Assembly: GCA_023614405.1 (NCBI GenBank)
Contig: CM042685.1
Coordinates: forward strand, 232,851,661 to 232,915,660
DNA length: 64,000 nucleotides
Direction: 5' to 3'
Origin: Avena insularis
Lineage: Eukaryota > Streptophyta > Magnoliopsida > Poales > Poaceae
Below the pieces are notes generated by a model. It was not told where the DNA came from. It saw only the letters and a list, made by a program, of their open reading frames with translations, and ran no database searches. The position numbers and the translations under genes are program-made. Of this stretch, positions 24,316 through 37,035 are shown piece by piece; position 1 is the stretch's first letter; each line of letters begins with the position of its first letter.

Positions 24316-24907
24316 TCTGAAATCTTGTAGTAGTAGTACTTGTTCTAAATGTGTGTTGAATAGCTGAAATCGTTCAAGACTTGTGCCTGAATCTGTTCAT
24401 ACTCCACATATGTTCCCGTGAATATTTTCTTATGTGGTAACAAATGACCATTTGAACTAGTAATAAACAGTAGTAATGCTGAAATTATACTGTGTCTCAC
24501 TGCCATTTTCAGGTATGTTAAAAATGCTAATTCCTAATATTTCCTATCCAAATTATGCACCGCGCGTGTGTGCCAAAGCTTTAACTGAATCTTTAGCTCC
24601 CTTATTTGTTTAGGAAGTGTGCTAAAGAGGTAACGCTACCAGTAGAAGACGAATTGTATTAGTACCCCTTACAAGAAGAACTGTTGTATACCAGAGAACG
24701 GAGACAGCCCATAGGATGACTCAGGTACAAGCAGTCAGTTGTCACACCAAAAAGACCTCAAGTGGCCAAAGAAATTTAGCTGGAGTGCCGACTGCCGACA
24801 CATGCACTTCTTTGCTTAACCAGATTGGTCAGCACCGATCCCTCTTTAGCTGCTAGACGTTGCAGTCAGTTACAGTTAGTGGTGTGCAGAAAGTTACAAC
24901 TGGCTTT
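24316..24907. other. Intergenic sequence, nothing recognised
   Basis: AT-balanced sequence without ORFs or known repeat hallmarks, ending at the TIR of element E1. A short stretch near 24555-24600 resembles 50972-51015 on the far side of E2. Confidence 0.4.
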
Positions 24908-26840
24908 GAGCATCTCCACTCGTTAGCCGAACCCAAGGCGAAATTTGGTCTGTTTTTCGGCCGGCTGAACTTGTTTTTGGCCTGGGTACGCCTATTCTCC
25001 TACCCGCGTACCCAGGCGGAGTCTCCAAGTTCGGCTAAAATTCATCAAATTTAGGCGATTTTCATTAAGTTGGGCGAATATAGGCGGATTACATCAAATT
25101 TAAACTAAACTAGTACATAAATAAACTTAAAAAGGCCGCCGCCGGTGCCTTCGCCGTCCTACATGCCTAAGTTGCCGTAGAACGACGTGTAGTCGGGGTC
25201 GGCTCGGCCGTCATCCTCGCCGTCGTCGTCGTCGCTCGGCGGCTGGTTCTGGCGGGAGCTGCCCTGGCCAGGGTCGTCGTACCTCCATGGCTGGTAGGAC
25301 GGGCCTGCGTCCTCGTCGTCGTCGTCCAGGACGTAGAGCGGGGCGCCTTGGTAGGCGAGCTCACGCCCAGACAGCGCCCGACGCCGTGCAGCCTGCTCCT
25401 CGGCCTGCCGAGGATACGCAGATGCTCCGCCTTCTCCCAGTCCCTCCTGGACCATTCGAGGATGTCCGGCGAGGAGGGCTCGACCAGCGGCATCGTCGGC
25501 GTCAGCGTAAGCGGCGGCGCTTCGCGGAGCGACTGCTCCAGCGCCATCTTCAAGGCGGCGTCCTCGGCCGCCGCCGAGCCTTCTGTCTTGGGGCGGCATA
25601 GGCGCAGGTGGCCTCTTGGCGGCGTGGGCGGAGACGGCTCGTTGATGACGATACCGCGCACGCGTGTGCGCCGCGGTGAGCGCGCCGGCGAGACAGCCTC
25701 GCGCTTCACGGCTGTCGGCGTGCGAAGCGGCACGCTGCCGGAAGAGTGGGACGCCGAAGCGGAGGAGGACGAGCTTATGCTTGCCATCCTCCTCGGCGCC
25801 CAGTTCGCCGGAGCACGCCGACCCATCCTGGCCATCGACGTCGGGTTGCGCGGGAAGCCGAGCCGCGGAGTGTTCCCGCGGTTGATGTGGTCCAGCACGG
25901 CGGCGAGCGTACGCCCTGGTGCGCTCCACCAACGCCGCGCCCCGCCGAGTTTTTGCGCGCCGACGGGGACTCGTTCGACGGCCCCTCGTGGCGGACGAGC
26001 TCATGTTGGCGCCGCTCCTCGAAGAAGTGCACCCAGTATGCGAGGTCGTCGGCGCTTACCGCTTCGGCTGGGTTGTCCATGCCGGCGATGTACTCCTGTA
26101 CATCATACGGCCGCTCCTCCGGCGTCGGCCCCGGCGGGATTGGGATGCCGTCGGCGCTTAGCGTCCAACCCGGAGGCATCCGCGTGTTCGACGGCGCCAT
26201 GTACCCCGCCTCGTATAGCATGCGCGCCTCCCAAGTTTGGAGGGTGCGCCAGCCGAAGCCGTTGGCCGCAGCGCCATCGCCGGGGTAGCGTTCGCCCATG
26301 GTGAGAGAAGAGGGAAGGGGAGAGCTCGCCGGAGTTGGGCTTGTGGGTCGGGGGAGATGTAAGAGAGTGTGAAGATCTCCGGCGATGGGTACGGCTTATA
26401 AAGGCCGAGGCTGATGGCGAGGGCGGGAGGGGTGTAGCGGCGAGGGCGAGAAAAGTGGAAGCGGCGGGAACTTAGTGACCGCCAGTCCGTCGTGGGAGCC
26501 GAGGCGACGACGGTGGCGCCGTAATTCGGCGACGCGTGGCCGACGCGATGGGCAGTTATTGCCCGTCGGTCGCCGCGTGGTTCCGAGGATGACGACGACT
26601 CGGCTTCCGTCACTGACACGGCGGGTCCACACGCCGCTTTGTTTTTTTCACCGATATCGCTGAGTCCGGCGCCCCCAGGGCATACCCGGAAACCCGGGTT
26701 CGTCCTGGGTAGCCCAGACCAAAAATGGGCGAAATCCGGCCAAAAACAAGTCCTTGGGTACGCGACTGGGCCGATTTTCGGCGTCTGGACCAAAATTCGG
26801 CGTCCGAGTCGGCCTCCTGGGTAGGTGAGTGGAGATGCTC
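24908..26840. mobile_element. Harbinger-like element E1 with cargo gene
   Basis: Inverted terminal repeats GAGCATCTCCACTCG at 24908-24922 and its reverse (C/G)AGTGGAGATGCTC ending at 26840. Flanking trinucleotides are TTT on the left and TTA (26841-26843) on the right, close to the TTA duplication of PIF/Harbinger elements. Just inside both ends are related subterminal sequences built around CGCGTACCCAGG, GGACGCCGAATTTTGGTCC and similar. These recur in E2 and E3, which makes the three one family. No transposase is present. It carries a decayed antisense hypothetical gene, so it is non-autonomous or has captured cargo. Confidence 0.65.
25162..26299 (-). pseudogene. Grass hypothetical protein gene inside E1 (frameshifted)
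   Basis: Minus-strand gene starting MGERYPGDGAAANGFGWRTL at 26299. The readable frame moves twice: first frame to about 25900 (MPPGWTLSADGIPIPPGPT, DDLAYWVHFFEERRQHEL), second frame about 25900-25430 (LDHINRGNTPRLGFPRNP, serine-rich stretch, EDAALKMALEQSLREAP), third frame to the stop at 25162 (acidic tail with DDDDEDAG and DDDDGEDDG, ending YGNLGM). I recognise this layout from repeated hypothetical genes in Triticeae but know no biochemical function. The overlapping plus-strand ORF 25348-26304 is a shadow. The two frameshifts argue that it is not functional. Confidence 0.6.
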
Positions 26841-27886
26841 TTAGCTATCTGCCGCTTGCTTACATTTCCCCAGTTGGTTCTCCACTCGCCTACCAAGGAC
26901 GCCCGTTCGGACGCCGAATTTCGGTCCAGACACCGAAAATCGGCCCAGTCGCGTACCCAGGGACCTGTTTTCGTCTGGATTTCAGCGTGTTTTGGTCCAG
27001 CCTACCAGGTACCAGGATCCTGTGCACAGGAATGCTGACTCAGCAAAAACAGGCGTGGGCCAGCTCTGTCGGCGAGAGAAGGCATGACTCCTCCCAATTC
27101 GCCGAGCTCCCCCGCCCTTTTCGTCATCCCTCCCGCCTTTCTTCCCCATTCCCCACCCCCAAAGCTCCGCCGATCATCGCGCCTGACATGCCGCCCAAGA
27201 GTTTCGTCCAACCCAGATCGATCCTCGGCGAGGGTCCGGCGGAGAAGAAGGCGAGGAAGCCGAGAGCACCGCCGGCCAAGCCGGAGGGCATGTCCTCGGC
27301 GGTGTTGGAGAAGAGGGAGCACGCCAGGCAGATCTTGTTGGCCGAGCGGAAGGACAGGAAAGAGAGGGTGAAGCTCCGGCAGCAGCAAGTGGAGGAGGAG
27401 AAGGCGATGGTGAAGGCGGCGGCAGAAGAACAGGCGATGCTGAAGGCGAAGCAAGCTGCGGCGACGCGTTCGGCGTTGATGGCTGCGCCGTACCCACCAC
27501 ACTGGGGGAGCCAGGCTAGCGTCGGCTCGCCCGCCGGCTTCTCGCCGATCTCTCCGGCCAACTTCCAGGAGAGCCACGCAGCTGCTCGGCAGAGGTACTC
27601 CCCCTCATCGGAGTTCGACGGCGGCTTCAACCCGAACGTGCTCTTCCCCTGCCCGGCGCTACGCCCTCCTTCGGCCTTCAGCGTGGACATCAACATCCCC
27701 TACTCCGCCTCGCCGGCCTACGCAAGCCCCGCTCTGCGCTGCGGACCGCTGTCCTTCGGCGGAAGCTCGGCGCCCTTCGGCGAGGCCGACGCGCGCAACC
27801 TGTTCGGCGTAATGCCGGGCGCCCTTCTGGCCGGCATGACGGCTGATGCGTACATGGAGGACCTGATCGCAATAGGCTCGGCCTCC

Positions 27887-29799
27887 TGTAGGGTTTCGTG
27901 GCATGGAAAACAAAAAATTTCTACCGCATACAAACAAACAAGCCAAGATCTATCTACTAGATTGTAGCAACGAGTCGATGGAATAACTCACCCTCGAAGA
28001 TTCCAAAGTGTTTAACTAGAGCAGATTCTCGTGGGTGATGTAGTCGTACTCTTGCCGATCTCAAGATCGCGTAGACGATCCTTCCGGCGCTGCGTTCCGG
28101 CAGCGCCTCCCAAATCGTCACACGTTTGGTACTCGATGAAGACCTTCCTCTCCCTTGTTCCAGCAGGCAGCGGAGGTTGTAGCACTCTCCTCGCGATTCC
28201 GGCAGCACAACAGCGTGGTACCGGAAGTAGAGGGGAGATCTCGCAGGGCTTCGCCTTAAGTCGGAGCGAGTATGGTGGACTATGAGAGAGATCCTCGGCG
28301 ATCTAGGGTTTAGACGAACCAAGGAGGAGGGTCTAGGGCCGGCGGCTAGGGCTTGGAGAAGCCCAAGTCGGCGGCTAGGGGAGAAAACCTAGGCGGCGGC
28401 TATGGTGGGCGGCGGCTAGGGTTTAGGTTTAGAGGGGCGTGGTGTTGTGTCCTTGGAGGGGCAGCCCTGCCCCTCCTTATATAGGTGGAGGGGGCGCGCC
28501 AAGGGAGTCCCTCCCAACTCGGTCTCCAAGTGGGCGGCGGTGGAGGAGGAACTCCCCAAGTAGGTTTCCTACTTCCCCTCCTCCTCCCAAAATAGCCGTT
28601 TGACTTTTCAAATTGGCGTTTGACTTCTCAAACTAGGATTTGATTAAACCCTTTATTTTGTTCAGCGATGACACTTAGTACATGATGCAATCATTCCAAC
28701 TTGATATGACACATTCATGTACCCTTCCCCTCCGGAGTGCCGGACATTCCGGAACCTTCTAGAACATTCTCGATAAAACACCAGAACCATTCTCCAACCC
28801 CGAAACAGGACTTTCCTTATATGAATCTTATTCTCCGGACCATTCCGGATCTCCTCGTGATATCCCGGATCCCATCCGAGACTCCGAACAACATTCGGTC
28901 TCTCACTCATCATTCCATAACTACTCAAACAACGTCGAATCCTTAAGCGTGTCTCCCTACGGTTCGTGAATTATGCGGTAATGATCGAGACACTTCTCCG
29001 AACAATAACCAAAAGAGGAATCTGGAAATTCATATGGCTCCCATATATTTCTACAATTACTTTGCGATCGAATGAACCACTAACATACGATACCAATTTC
29101 CCTTTGTCTCACGATAGTTTACTCATCCGAGGTTATGATCGTCGGTATCTCTGCATACCTAGTTCAACCTCGTTACCGATAAGTACTCTTTTCTCGTTCC
29201 CATGGTATGTGATCCCTTGTGAGCCAGTCACATGCTTGCAAGCTAATTGGATGACATTCCACTGAGAGGGCCTAGAGTATATCTATCCGTCATATGGATG
29301 GACAAATCCCACTCTTGATCCATGTGCCTCAACACATACTTTCCGAACACTCAATGCCACCTTTATAGCCACCCGATTCACGGTGTGGTGTTTGATGTCA
29401 TCAAAGCATCCTTCCGGTGATGGTGATTAACATGATCTCATGGTCGAAGGAATTAGGTTACTATGTATCAGAAAGCTTATAGCAAATGAACTATATTAAA
29501 TGACTTGATCTTTATGTTACGCTTATCTATAGGAGTATGTCCATCACATCATTCTCCTAATGATATGACCCTGTTGTTAATAACATCTCTATGTTCATGA
29601 TCAGGAAACCATGATCATATATTAACCAACAAGCTGGTTTAACAAGAGGCTTCACTAGGGACTCTTTTATGTTTACAAATCACACAAGTATTAATGTTTC
29701 CGGTTAATACAATTATAGCATGATATGTAAACATTTATCATAAGTATGAAGATATGATAATAACCACTTTATTATTGCCTCTTGGGCATATCTCCAACA
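27887..29799 (-). repeat. 3' LTR of Copia D
   Basis: 1,913 bp, plus strand starting TGTAGGGTTTCGTGGCATGG and ending ATATCTCCAACA. TATA box in reverse at 28477-28483. Confidence 0.93.
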
Positions 29800-31093
29800 G
29801 TCTCCCACTTGCACTAGAGTCAATAATCTAGTTTCAAACCTTTGTGTTTTCAACACCTATGGCTTTCTGGTGTCGTATGTACACGATTGCTAGTGGTTAA
29901 CTGATCTCCGGATCTGACACTTCCAGGTCTGTGTGCAACTGCATGTCTTTGCGTCTCTACGCATCACTCATTCTCTAATGAGATGGCTTCGTATAACTTT
30001 GGTCCTTTGGTATGACCTTTAGTTCTTTGGGTTTAAAACATGTTGATAATATTGTCGTACAATATATCTTCATAGTACTATCCCACTGTGAACTACACCT
30101 AGTTTGATAAAAAAACTACTTGACACAAATGCCCTCTTTTGCTGCTATATTAGCAGTCATATACTTAGCCTTTTGTTGTAGTATCTGTCACAATGTCTTA
30201 ACCTTGGAATTTATCCAAATTCATTATGGAACTTACTTTCCATCATATTGTGCCACCGTTAGTTTAAATTGAGATAAACTTAATTTGTACTTTGTGACAA
30301 AACTAGTATCAATGTAATTCATTTACAATGAACTAATCATCTATTTGTCATTTCTACAAAATAATATATTCTTAGTTCTTTTACAAGATCATAAGAATAT
30401 CTTTACTATCGTCCAATGACTATCTTATGAATCATTCTGATATATGCTCATAACATTTAGAGCATAGGACATATCTGGATTTGTATATATCACAGTATGA
30501 TTGATATAAATACTCTTTGTGATTTCATACATCAAGTATCAATCTATACTTGAATATTTGTTTCACTTACCAAGTGTCAATACACTTGAATATACCATCA
30601 ATATTGAACTCATTCAATCCTTTCTGTGTGACAAGAACCTTTCTTGTAGTTTCTATATTGAACTCATTCAATACATTATCTATGTACTTTCGGCACAACC
30701 ATATTAGCGTCTATTGATGCCAAATATTTGGGTTTTGCCTAAGTCTTTCATCGGGATGAAATTCTTAATATGTGTTAATAAAATATACGTCATTTCCAAT
30801 CAACAATATGTCTTCCACATAATGTATTAGAAACATGTCTTAGCGCTCCCACTTAATTTCTTGCAAATGCAAGCATCTTCATCGTCTCCGATGAAATTAA
30901 ACTCTTTTAACAGTTTCATCATAGTGAAGATTCCAACTCCGCGATGCTTACTTCAACCATTGAAGTTTGCATATGCTTTTATCATCCTTTGAAAAATCCC
31001 TTTGGACCGTGTCATGCACACGTCCTTGGTAACCATTCTATTAGAAGAACTTGTTTTGTTTATTCAACACATAACAAAATTATATGTCGTGGT
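29800..31093 (-). pseudogene. Decayed Copia pol of Copia D, 3' part
   Basis: Polypurine tract, then RNase H and reverse-transcriptase remnants corresponding closely to 11720-13010 in Copia B. No ORF of note. Ends with GTGGT (31089-31093), the left target duplication of Gypsy C. Confidence 0.75.
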
Positions 31094-31587
31094 TGACGAG
31101 GTTTAATCTCATCAATGCCCATTGTTATGGACTTGGGTTTTGGAGAAGATGGGGATGCTGGAGATCATGGAACGTTTAACAGACAAGCAACCAGGGGACA
31201 CGAGATTTACCTGTGTTCGGCCCCGAGGGAAAACCCTACTCGCTTATACGCTCTTGATTACGTGAACCGAAGTTACAGGGGTGCGCAGATTCGATCTGGC
31301 GTGGAGGTGCGTATGCGAAAGTATGAGTCGAGAGATCTAGGTCGTGCCCTCCTGGCCTTTATATAGACTTAGGCAGGTCCCGGGCATAGTCCTAGTCGCT
31401 TACAAGTTCTAGGGTTTTACCCGTTTGAATTTCCTATCTACTCTAGTCTTGCTCTCCAAGGATCCGAAGGCGTCATGGGCCTGGGCCACCCGAAAGTCTT
31501 CATGGGCCAACGCACTTTTGCCGTGGGCCTTCCTTGGGCTGGACTAGGTATGCTGTGATCACGTACCCGTAGGGTATAACCATGTCA
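31094..31587 (-). repeat. 3' LTR of Gypsy C
   Basis: 494 bp, TG..CA, paired with 43358-43846. Several small indels distinguish the pair (for example the AACGTTTAACAG versus GTAACGTTGAG stretch), so the insertion is not recent. The TATATAAA motif in reverse lies near 31358-31366. Confidence 0.95.
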
Positions 31588-31600
31588 GTAGCCCCCGAAT
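31588..31600 (-). other. Polypurine tract of Gypsy C
   Basis: Minus strand reads ATTCGGGGGCTAC directly before the 3' LTR start. This is the normal plus-strand primer position. Confidence 0.75.
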
Positions 31601-32422
31601 GATCAGTCGAATCGTAGATTCGGCTGAGGACTCTTCAATCCTTCGGGTGCAACTATGTATTAACAGTATGTGTGTAGGGATTGTTGATGCGCAGCTCGAC
31701 TCACCCGACGGATCAGGGTCAGTTAACTGTCTTAGGACGAAACAACACGATCTTCCTCAGGTTCGAGTCCCTTAACTCGAACCCAGAACATATGCTGGCG
31801 TAATTCGACTCAGGCCGCGGAGGACTTACAGGAGTGGAATTCCAGTGATTTTAATTGGTATACCCAATGCGTCCGTCAGGATTTTTCATCGCACCTGTTA
31901 GCGCAGGTTTTTACTAGCAGAGCACTGCAGCGCGTTGTGCCATCGATGTTATCTCAGAGGTCTTATCTTTGTGTCGCAGACACATCATCCGAATGTTTGT
32001 CACCACGGAGGTGTTTCGGGTGGCCAAGGAGATCGTTGCTCACTCAGCGTTTTGTTGGGGCAGAGTTGCCGAAATGTTTTTGCATGCTGATCCGAAAGAT
32101 CACAGTCGAAGATTTCATAGGGTGTGCGACCAGCGCTCCCTATGGGAGTAGCCCCCGAGTGTCTGTTCGAGTCGTAGACTCGAGCGGAGACTTTAGTTCA
32201 AACATTGTTCAGTTGTTAAGTCCGTAGGACACAAAAAAAATTCGGATGCTTAAATCCATCCTCCCTATGGGAGTAGCCCCCGAGTCCGTAGTGGAGTCGT
32301 AGACTCGACGTAGGACTCGAAGAAATATTTTGTCTTTATTCGTCTTTTGGGTGCACGGTCAGCGCTCCTGATAGGAGTAGCCTCCGAGTATTTAGTCGAA
32401 TCAAAGATTCGAGTGAGTACTC
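31588..32422 (-). repeat. Four PPT-like plus hairpin repeats in Gypsy C 3' region
   Basis: Four dispersed units start with (A)GTAGCC(C/T)CCGA at 31588, 32148, 32273 and 32378, each followed about 10-15 bp later by a short hairpin: CGAATC-GTA-GATTCG (31608-31622), CGAGTC-GTA-GACTCG (32168-32182), GGAGTC-GTA-GACTCG (32293-32307) and CGAATC-AAA-GATTCG (32397-32411). Stem bases differ between units but stay paired in all but the outermost pair of the third. More AGCCCCCGAGT copies lie at about 34674, 36876 and 38363. Confidence 0.75.
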
Positions 32423-32888
32423 TTAGTTGTGTAGCCGAAGAATTGTAGTTGGTGCTAGTATAGATTTTGATGACATCAGTGCTGACCATCAATGACCTCA
32501 AGCGTCTGCTATGCCAGAGATGACTTGACTGGACGAACGTGGGTTCCACTTGCTGACCTTGAATTGACCGGTCACGCGCGGCGTGGAGATAATTACGGTG
32601 CCGCCTCGATTTCCGCGCGTAGTGGACGGAGTGCTAACGACGGTTCGTTGCGATGCTGACACGTGTATGGCCAGATCTGCCGTTGGCGTTAGGTCTTCTG
32701 GATGGACGGCTGTCATGCGTCGTCTTCGTCGTTATAATCTTTGGGGAAATCTGTAGTTTGTTTTCACCGCATCAGTTCTTGTTTTCACTGCCTCCTTGTG
32801 CTCTAGCGATTCTTGCTGCGCGCTGGGATTTTCTTCCACATTTCCGTCTTCCCTTCTGCGCTTTCACCGCCGGCGCCGCCGCAGCGTG

Positions 32889-35800
32889 ATGGGGAAACCG
32901 AAGAAATCGTCATCTGTAGTTGGGACCAGCGCAGCCGGAGGAAAGAAAGGCGCCACCGCTACCCGTGTCACCGACGGTGGCTGGCGGCGATCAGAGACGC
33001 AGGAGAGCGATCTCCACAAGCTTCACGAGCGGGGTTTGATCCCGCAAGATAGGGAGGCCGTCAGACTCCCTGGCAATGAGGTAATCCCCCGTCCCCCAGC
33101 TGGGTATCGGGTTATGTTTCTTTCCTTCGTTATGCGTGGGTTTTCTTTTCCAGTCCATAATTTCCTCCGTGGACTGCTTTTTCTCTATGGCATTCAGCTT
33201 CATCATCTGTCTCCCAATTCTCTTCTCCACATTGCTTGCTTCATCACTTTTTGCGAGTGCTGGCTCGGCATTGAGCCATACTTTGGCCTCTTCCGGAAAC
33301 TTTATTCCGTGAAGAGGCAGTCTGGTTCGGATGGTGTGTATCCCATTGGGGGTTGCATCATCTCCCTTAGTCCCAATCTTCTTTTCTTTTCCTTTTCCAT
33401 GTCCGAATCTGTCCAAGATCTTGCGGAGGCGATGGTTTTATATCCACGATCTGAGTGCCCGCCAAGATTTTGGCCTTGTTCCTTTTGACCCCTCCCAAAA
33501 GATTGAGCCGAAAAGGTCTTGGAAAAACAAAATCTTGGATGGCGAGGTGGCGGAGATAGAGGCCCTTTACCGTCGGGTGGAGGATCTCCAGTTGATTCCG
33601 GAGAAGGAAGTGAACGACGTGGACATCATCCGGACGTTTCTCGAGCGTCGGGTGCAGCCTCTCCAAGCGAGGGCGCACCCGATGTTTCTTTATTCTGGGC
33701 GCCGTGATCCGACGAGGGTTTCGGCTGAGAAAATCTCCGAGGGGGATCTTGACAGGACCCTTCGCTCGCTGCTGAAGTTCAAAGCCAGAGAGAAAATCCC
33801 GGGGAAGTCACGACTACCGCTTTCTTGGCTCTGTTCCATTGTGTGTAGATTTGTGCGCGTAGCGCTTTTTATCGACTGCGTATTTACTTTCCTTTGTTTG
33901 CTAACAAAGTTCCTTCTGGCTTTGCAGAGCTTCAAGGTGCCGGGCATGGTACCGCCATTGCCTGAAAAATATCCGAATGCCCCGGATAATGACGTGGTGG
34001 ATTCCGTGTCTGAGCTGCCGTCGGCGCGATCTCCGGCGGAAGATGCCGACGAGTCGAGTGAGGACCATACGCGCAAAATATCACGGAGCTCCAGCGAGTC
34101 TTCGGATGCCTCGACTCCTCCGACTCCCAGAAACCCTCTGGGCCTTGAACGTCATAGTGACGGGCATGGAGATTCTTCCTCTCCCATTCCTGCCATTCGT
34201 GTGCGGGCTGTAGCACCGCACCCGCCAGCGAAGCGGAAGAAGGAAGAAAAGAAGGAAGAGAAAAAGGAGGAGAAGAGAGCCCGAAGGACTCCTCCTGTCT
34301 TTGACCTGAGCTCGATGGGCTCGTAAGTTTCTTGTTATACTCCTGTCCCCGTTTTCTTGTTGACTTTGTACTTGTGCTGATTGTTTCGTATGCAGGCATT
34401 CCTCCCACGACTCCTCCAGCGATGGTGCTCGGGAGATGATGGGGAGTCGAAAGTTGCGTCTCCTCCTCCTCAAACGGTGGCAACGTCAGGGGGCGCCGCT
34501 CCTGATCCTCCTCTGCCGGAGGTGCAGGTGGTTACACCTCAGAATTTCGCCAGCGGTTCTTCGGAGTCGCCATCAGAGCATGTAAGTACCTCTGCTTCGT
34601 ACCACGGGGGGAGCCCCCGGGTGTATGGAAAATTTCGTGTCTTATTCTTTTTTCGAATCTTCGGGGGGGGGGGGAGCCCCCGAGTGTCTTCGTGTTCGCG
34701 TTTGTGGCTTTATTCCTTAATGTTGGGCGCAGCCCCCAAGTCCTTTTTCCTTACTGGTGTTTCTTTTTCTGCAGCCTTTTGTGCAGGAGGCCAAGCGGCT
34801 GGTGCAGGAGCGCCTGGTGCTGGAGGCTAACCTTCGGCAGCTTCAAGGTACCTGTTTGCCTTTTTGGTGCTTCTTTCATTTATTCTGGTCCTGCTATCTG
34901 ACGTTTGCTTGTTTGAAATGCAGAGGAGCATAACACTTCTCTCCGTGAGGTCGACGCTCTCAAGAAGAGCCTTGGTCAATCGGAGAAGAAGGCCCAAAGT
35001 GCGAAGGTTTTAGTGCGAAGGAATGCCTCGAGCTAGAGCTGACTAAGGCAGCCGAAGCGAAGGAGTGTCTACAGCAGGAGGCCGCGGACCGTGAGGAGCA
35101 GCTGGCCACTGTTGCGGCTGCTCGTGAGAGAGAGGTGGCGGGCAAGCTCATGGCTGCTGCCAAGGCTGTTTCGGGTAAGTGTTGTATTTGTGCTTGTTTC
35201 TTCGTGTTTCTTGTCTTCTTCTGTGCTGCTTTTCTTCATGTCCCCTTTTTTTGTCTCAGATGCCGCAGGCATCGAGTTTGACCGAGGCGCTCTAGAGCAT
35301 GGGAGTGCTCTAGATGATGCTACTGCAGCGGTCGAAGATCGTTGCAGCACCGTCGTCAGCTCCCTTGCCAAGGCGAAGGAGGTCCTTGGCCGCTTCTACA
35401 AGGAGCTTGTTCCTAAGGGTGCGGCCCTCGATGATGTGGATGCCCTGGCGGAGGCTTTGTCACCAGGCGCTGCGTATAAGCGCAAGCAAAGGGCATCGGC
35501 ACGTCGCTGGCTGGCGATGGCCTTGGCGGCTGGGCGGAGCTGGACCTGCCCAGATCACCTCCCGGATGCCGACCGCAGATGGATTCGAGGTAGCCTTTGC
35601 TGCCTACTCGCCGCTGCATAGCGATATGGGCCAAGCTCATTGATTTGTTGTCGAGTATACGCTGCGGCAGGGCGGGTGGCCAAGGCTAGTCCGCCCGAGG
35701 TGACTCAGGTGCAGCGTCTTAAGCGTTAGACGTAGGATAATTTTTAGTCTGCTTTTGCTGTAAATATTTTGATGAACACAATTCTTGTGCCACGTAGTGG

Positions 35801-36701
35801 CCTTTTATGTGCTGAATGAATTCGCCTGAGTTGTGCACTACCGCTGTCTGAATGTTTATGTCCTTTGCTTTTCTGCTGTGCCAGGTTCCTTCGGGTGCTG
35901 ACCCCGTTGACACCTCGCCTGCAACGCAAGTGCGTCCATCTTTGGATGATTCCTCGCAACTCGCTTTTCTTCGGGATCGTGTTCGTAGTCTTGAGAGGGA
36001 GTTGCTTGGGTTGCGAGGTCACGCCGATGTTTGGAAGTCCAAGGCGGATCGTGGTGCAGCCAGAGAGGAGTACTTGATGGCGGAACTGCTTCGGCTGTCT
36101 GAGCAGCTTCAATGTAAGTTGTTCTTTGTTTCGAGCTGCATCTCAGGTCTTCGAGTGAGCCTGCTGGCCTTGCCTCTTATTTTGTGCAATTGTCGTAGGT
36201 GCGAACCTTGCTCCGAGGGAAGAGAAAGAGAGTGTCGCTGTTCGGGTCAATTGTTTGACTCAACAGGACATGGAGGCTGGTGGCTTCTTTTGGATGGATC
36301 ATGACCGTGCCATGGCTCTGGCGACGGTGCAGGATCGTGTGCACCAGGTTTCGCGGGTGCTTCGCCAAGTGCAGACGTCGCTTGCCTCGGTGTTGAACGT
36401 CATGTTTCCTTTGGATGCCACACCGACGAGCCTTGCGGGTCTTCTGTCGAAGTTTCGGAGCGTGAGCAATGTCAAGGAGTTGGTGCGGCAACAACTCATC
36501 GCAGGAGTGAAAGCTGCTTTGTCTCTCGTGAGGCTGCACCGGCCTGATGTAGATTTGACTGTTGTGGCAGCTGGGCCACCTCCTCGGCCGGATGGTGATG
36601 AGTGGGACATGCGTCCGCATTACGCAGCTGTAAGGCAGTATGCCGAACAGGTCGTAGATTTGTTTGAGCAGCGTGCTCAGGTTATCCTTCAGAATAGGTA
36701 G
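32889..36701 (+). pseudogene. Opposite-strand ORF of Gypsy C ('putative gypsy type transposon' domain), 8 exons
   Basis: Plus-strand gene inside the 3' region of the minus-strand element. Start ATG 32889 (MGKPKKSSSVVG). Exon 1 (32889-33806) contains a domain I recognise as Pfam 'Putative gypsy type transposon' (PF04195): FLRGLLFLYGIQLHHLSPN, SLLHIACFITFCE, WLGIEPYFGLF, then RRRWFYIHDLSA. Further exons, each with GT-AG borders: 33930-34322, 34397-34581, 34775-34847, 34924-35174, 35260-35589, 35885-36113, 36199-36701. Later exons encode Lys/Glu-rich, coiled-coil-like segments (REVDALKKSLGQSEKKAQS, LRDRVRSLERELLGLRG) and end at a TAG at 36699-36701. Frameshifts near 33417 and 35005 and one in exon 3 break the frame. 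Tat elements are known to carry such additional ORFs; their role is unknown. Confidence 0.75.
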
Positions 36702-37035
36702 TACCTGTAAAAGAGATAGATGTAAAATTTGTATATTTCGACTGGGCGTGTTGTGCCCTTTGTTGTACGCACGCAGTGCTTTGTTTTGAGTACGTGTCCT
36801 TTTCGTTTGCCTGACGTTGTCAGCTACTCAGGTGTACATGCGTGATCCTCAGTCGATGAAATCGTGAGGTGGGGGGAGCCCCCGAGTGCGTTGTAGCATA
36901 AAGTAAAGTTGCAAAATAGCGAACTGGAGTTTGGGGCGAGACACTTAGCTTTATTTATATCGTAATGGAGGAAGTACATTGTTCGGCTGAATAGCCTTGG
37001 CTGAAAAGCCTTATTGAAAGTAAAGGGATAGGTAG

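Noticed and set aside
25348..26304. 318-codon plus-strand ORF in E1
   Set aside because: It is antisense to the recognisable hypothetical gene (25162-26299) and shows no domain of its own.
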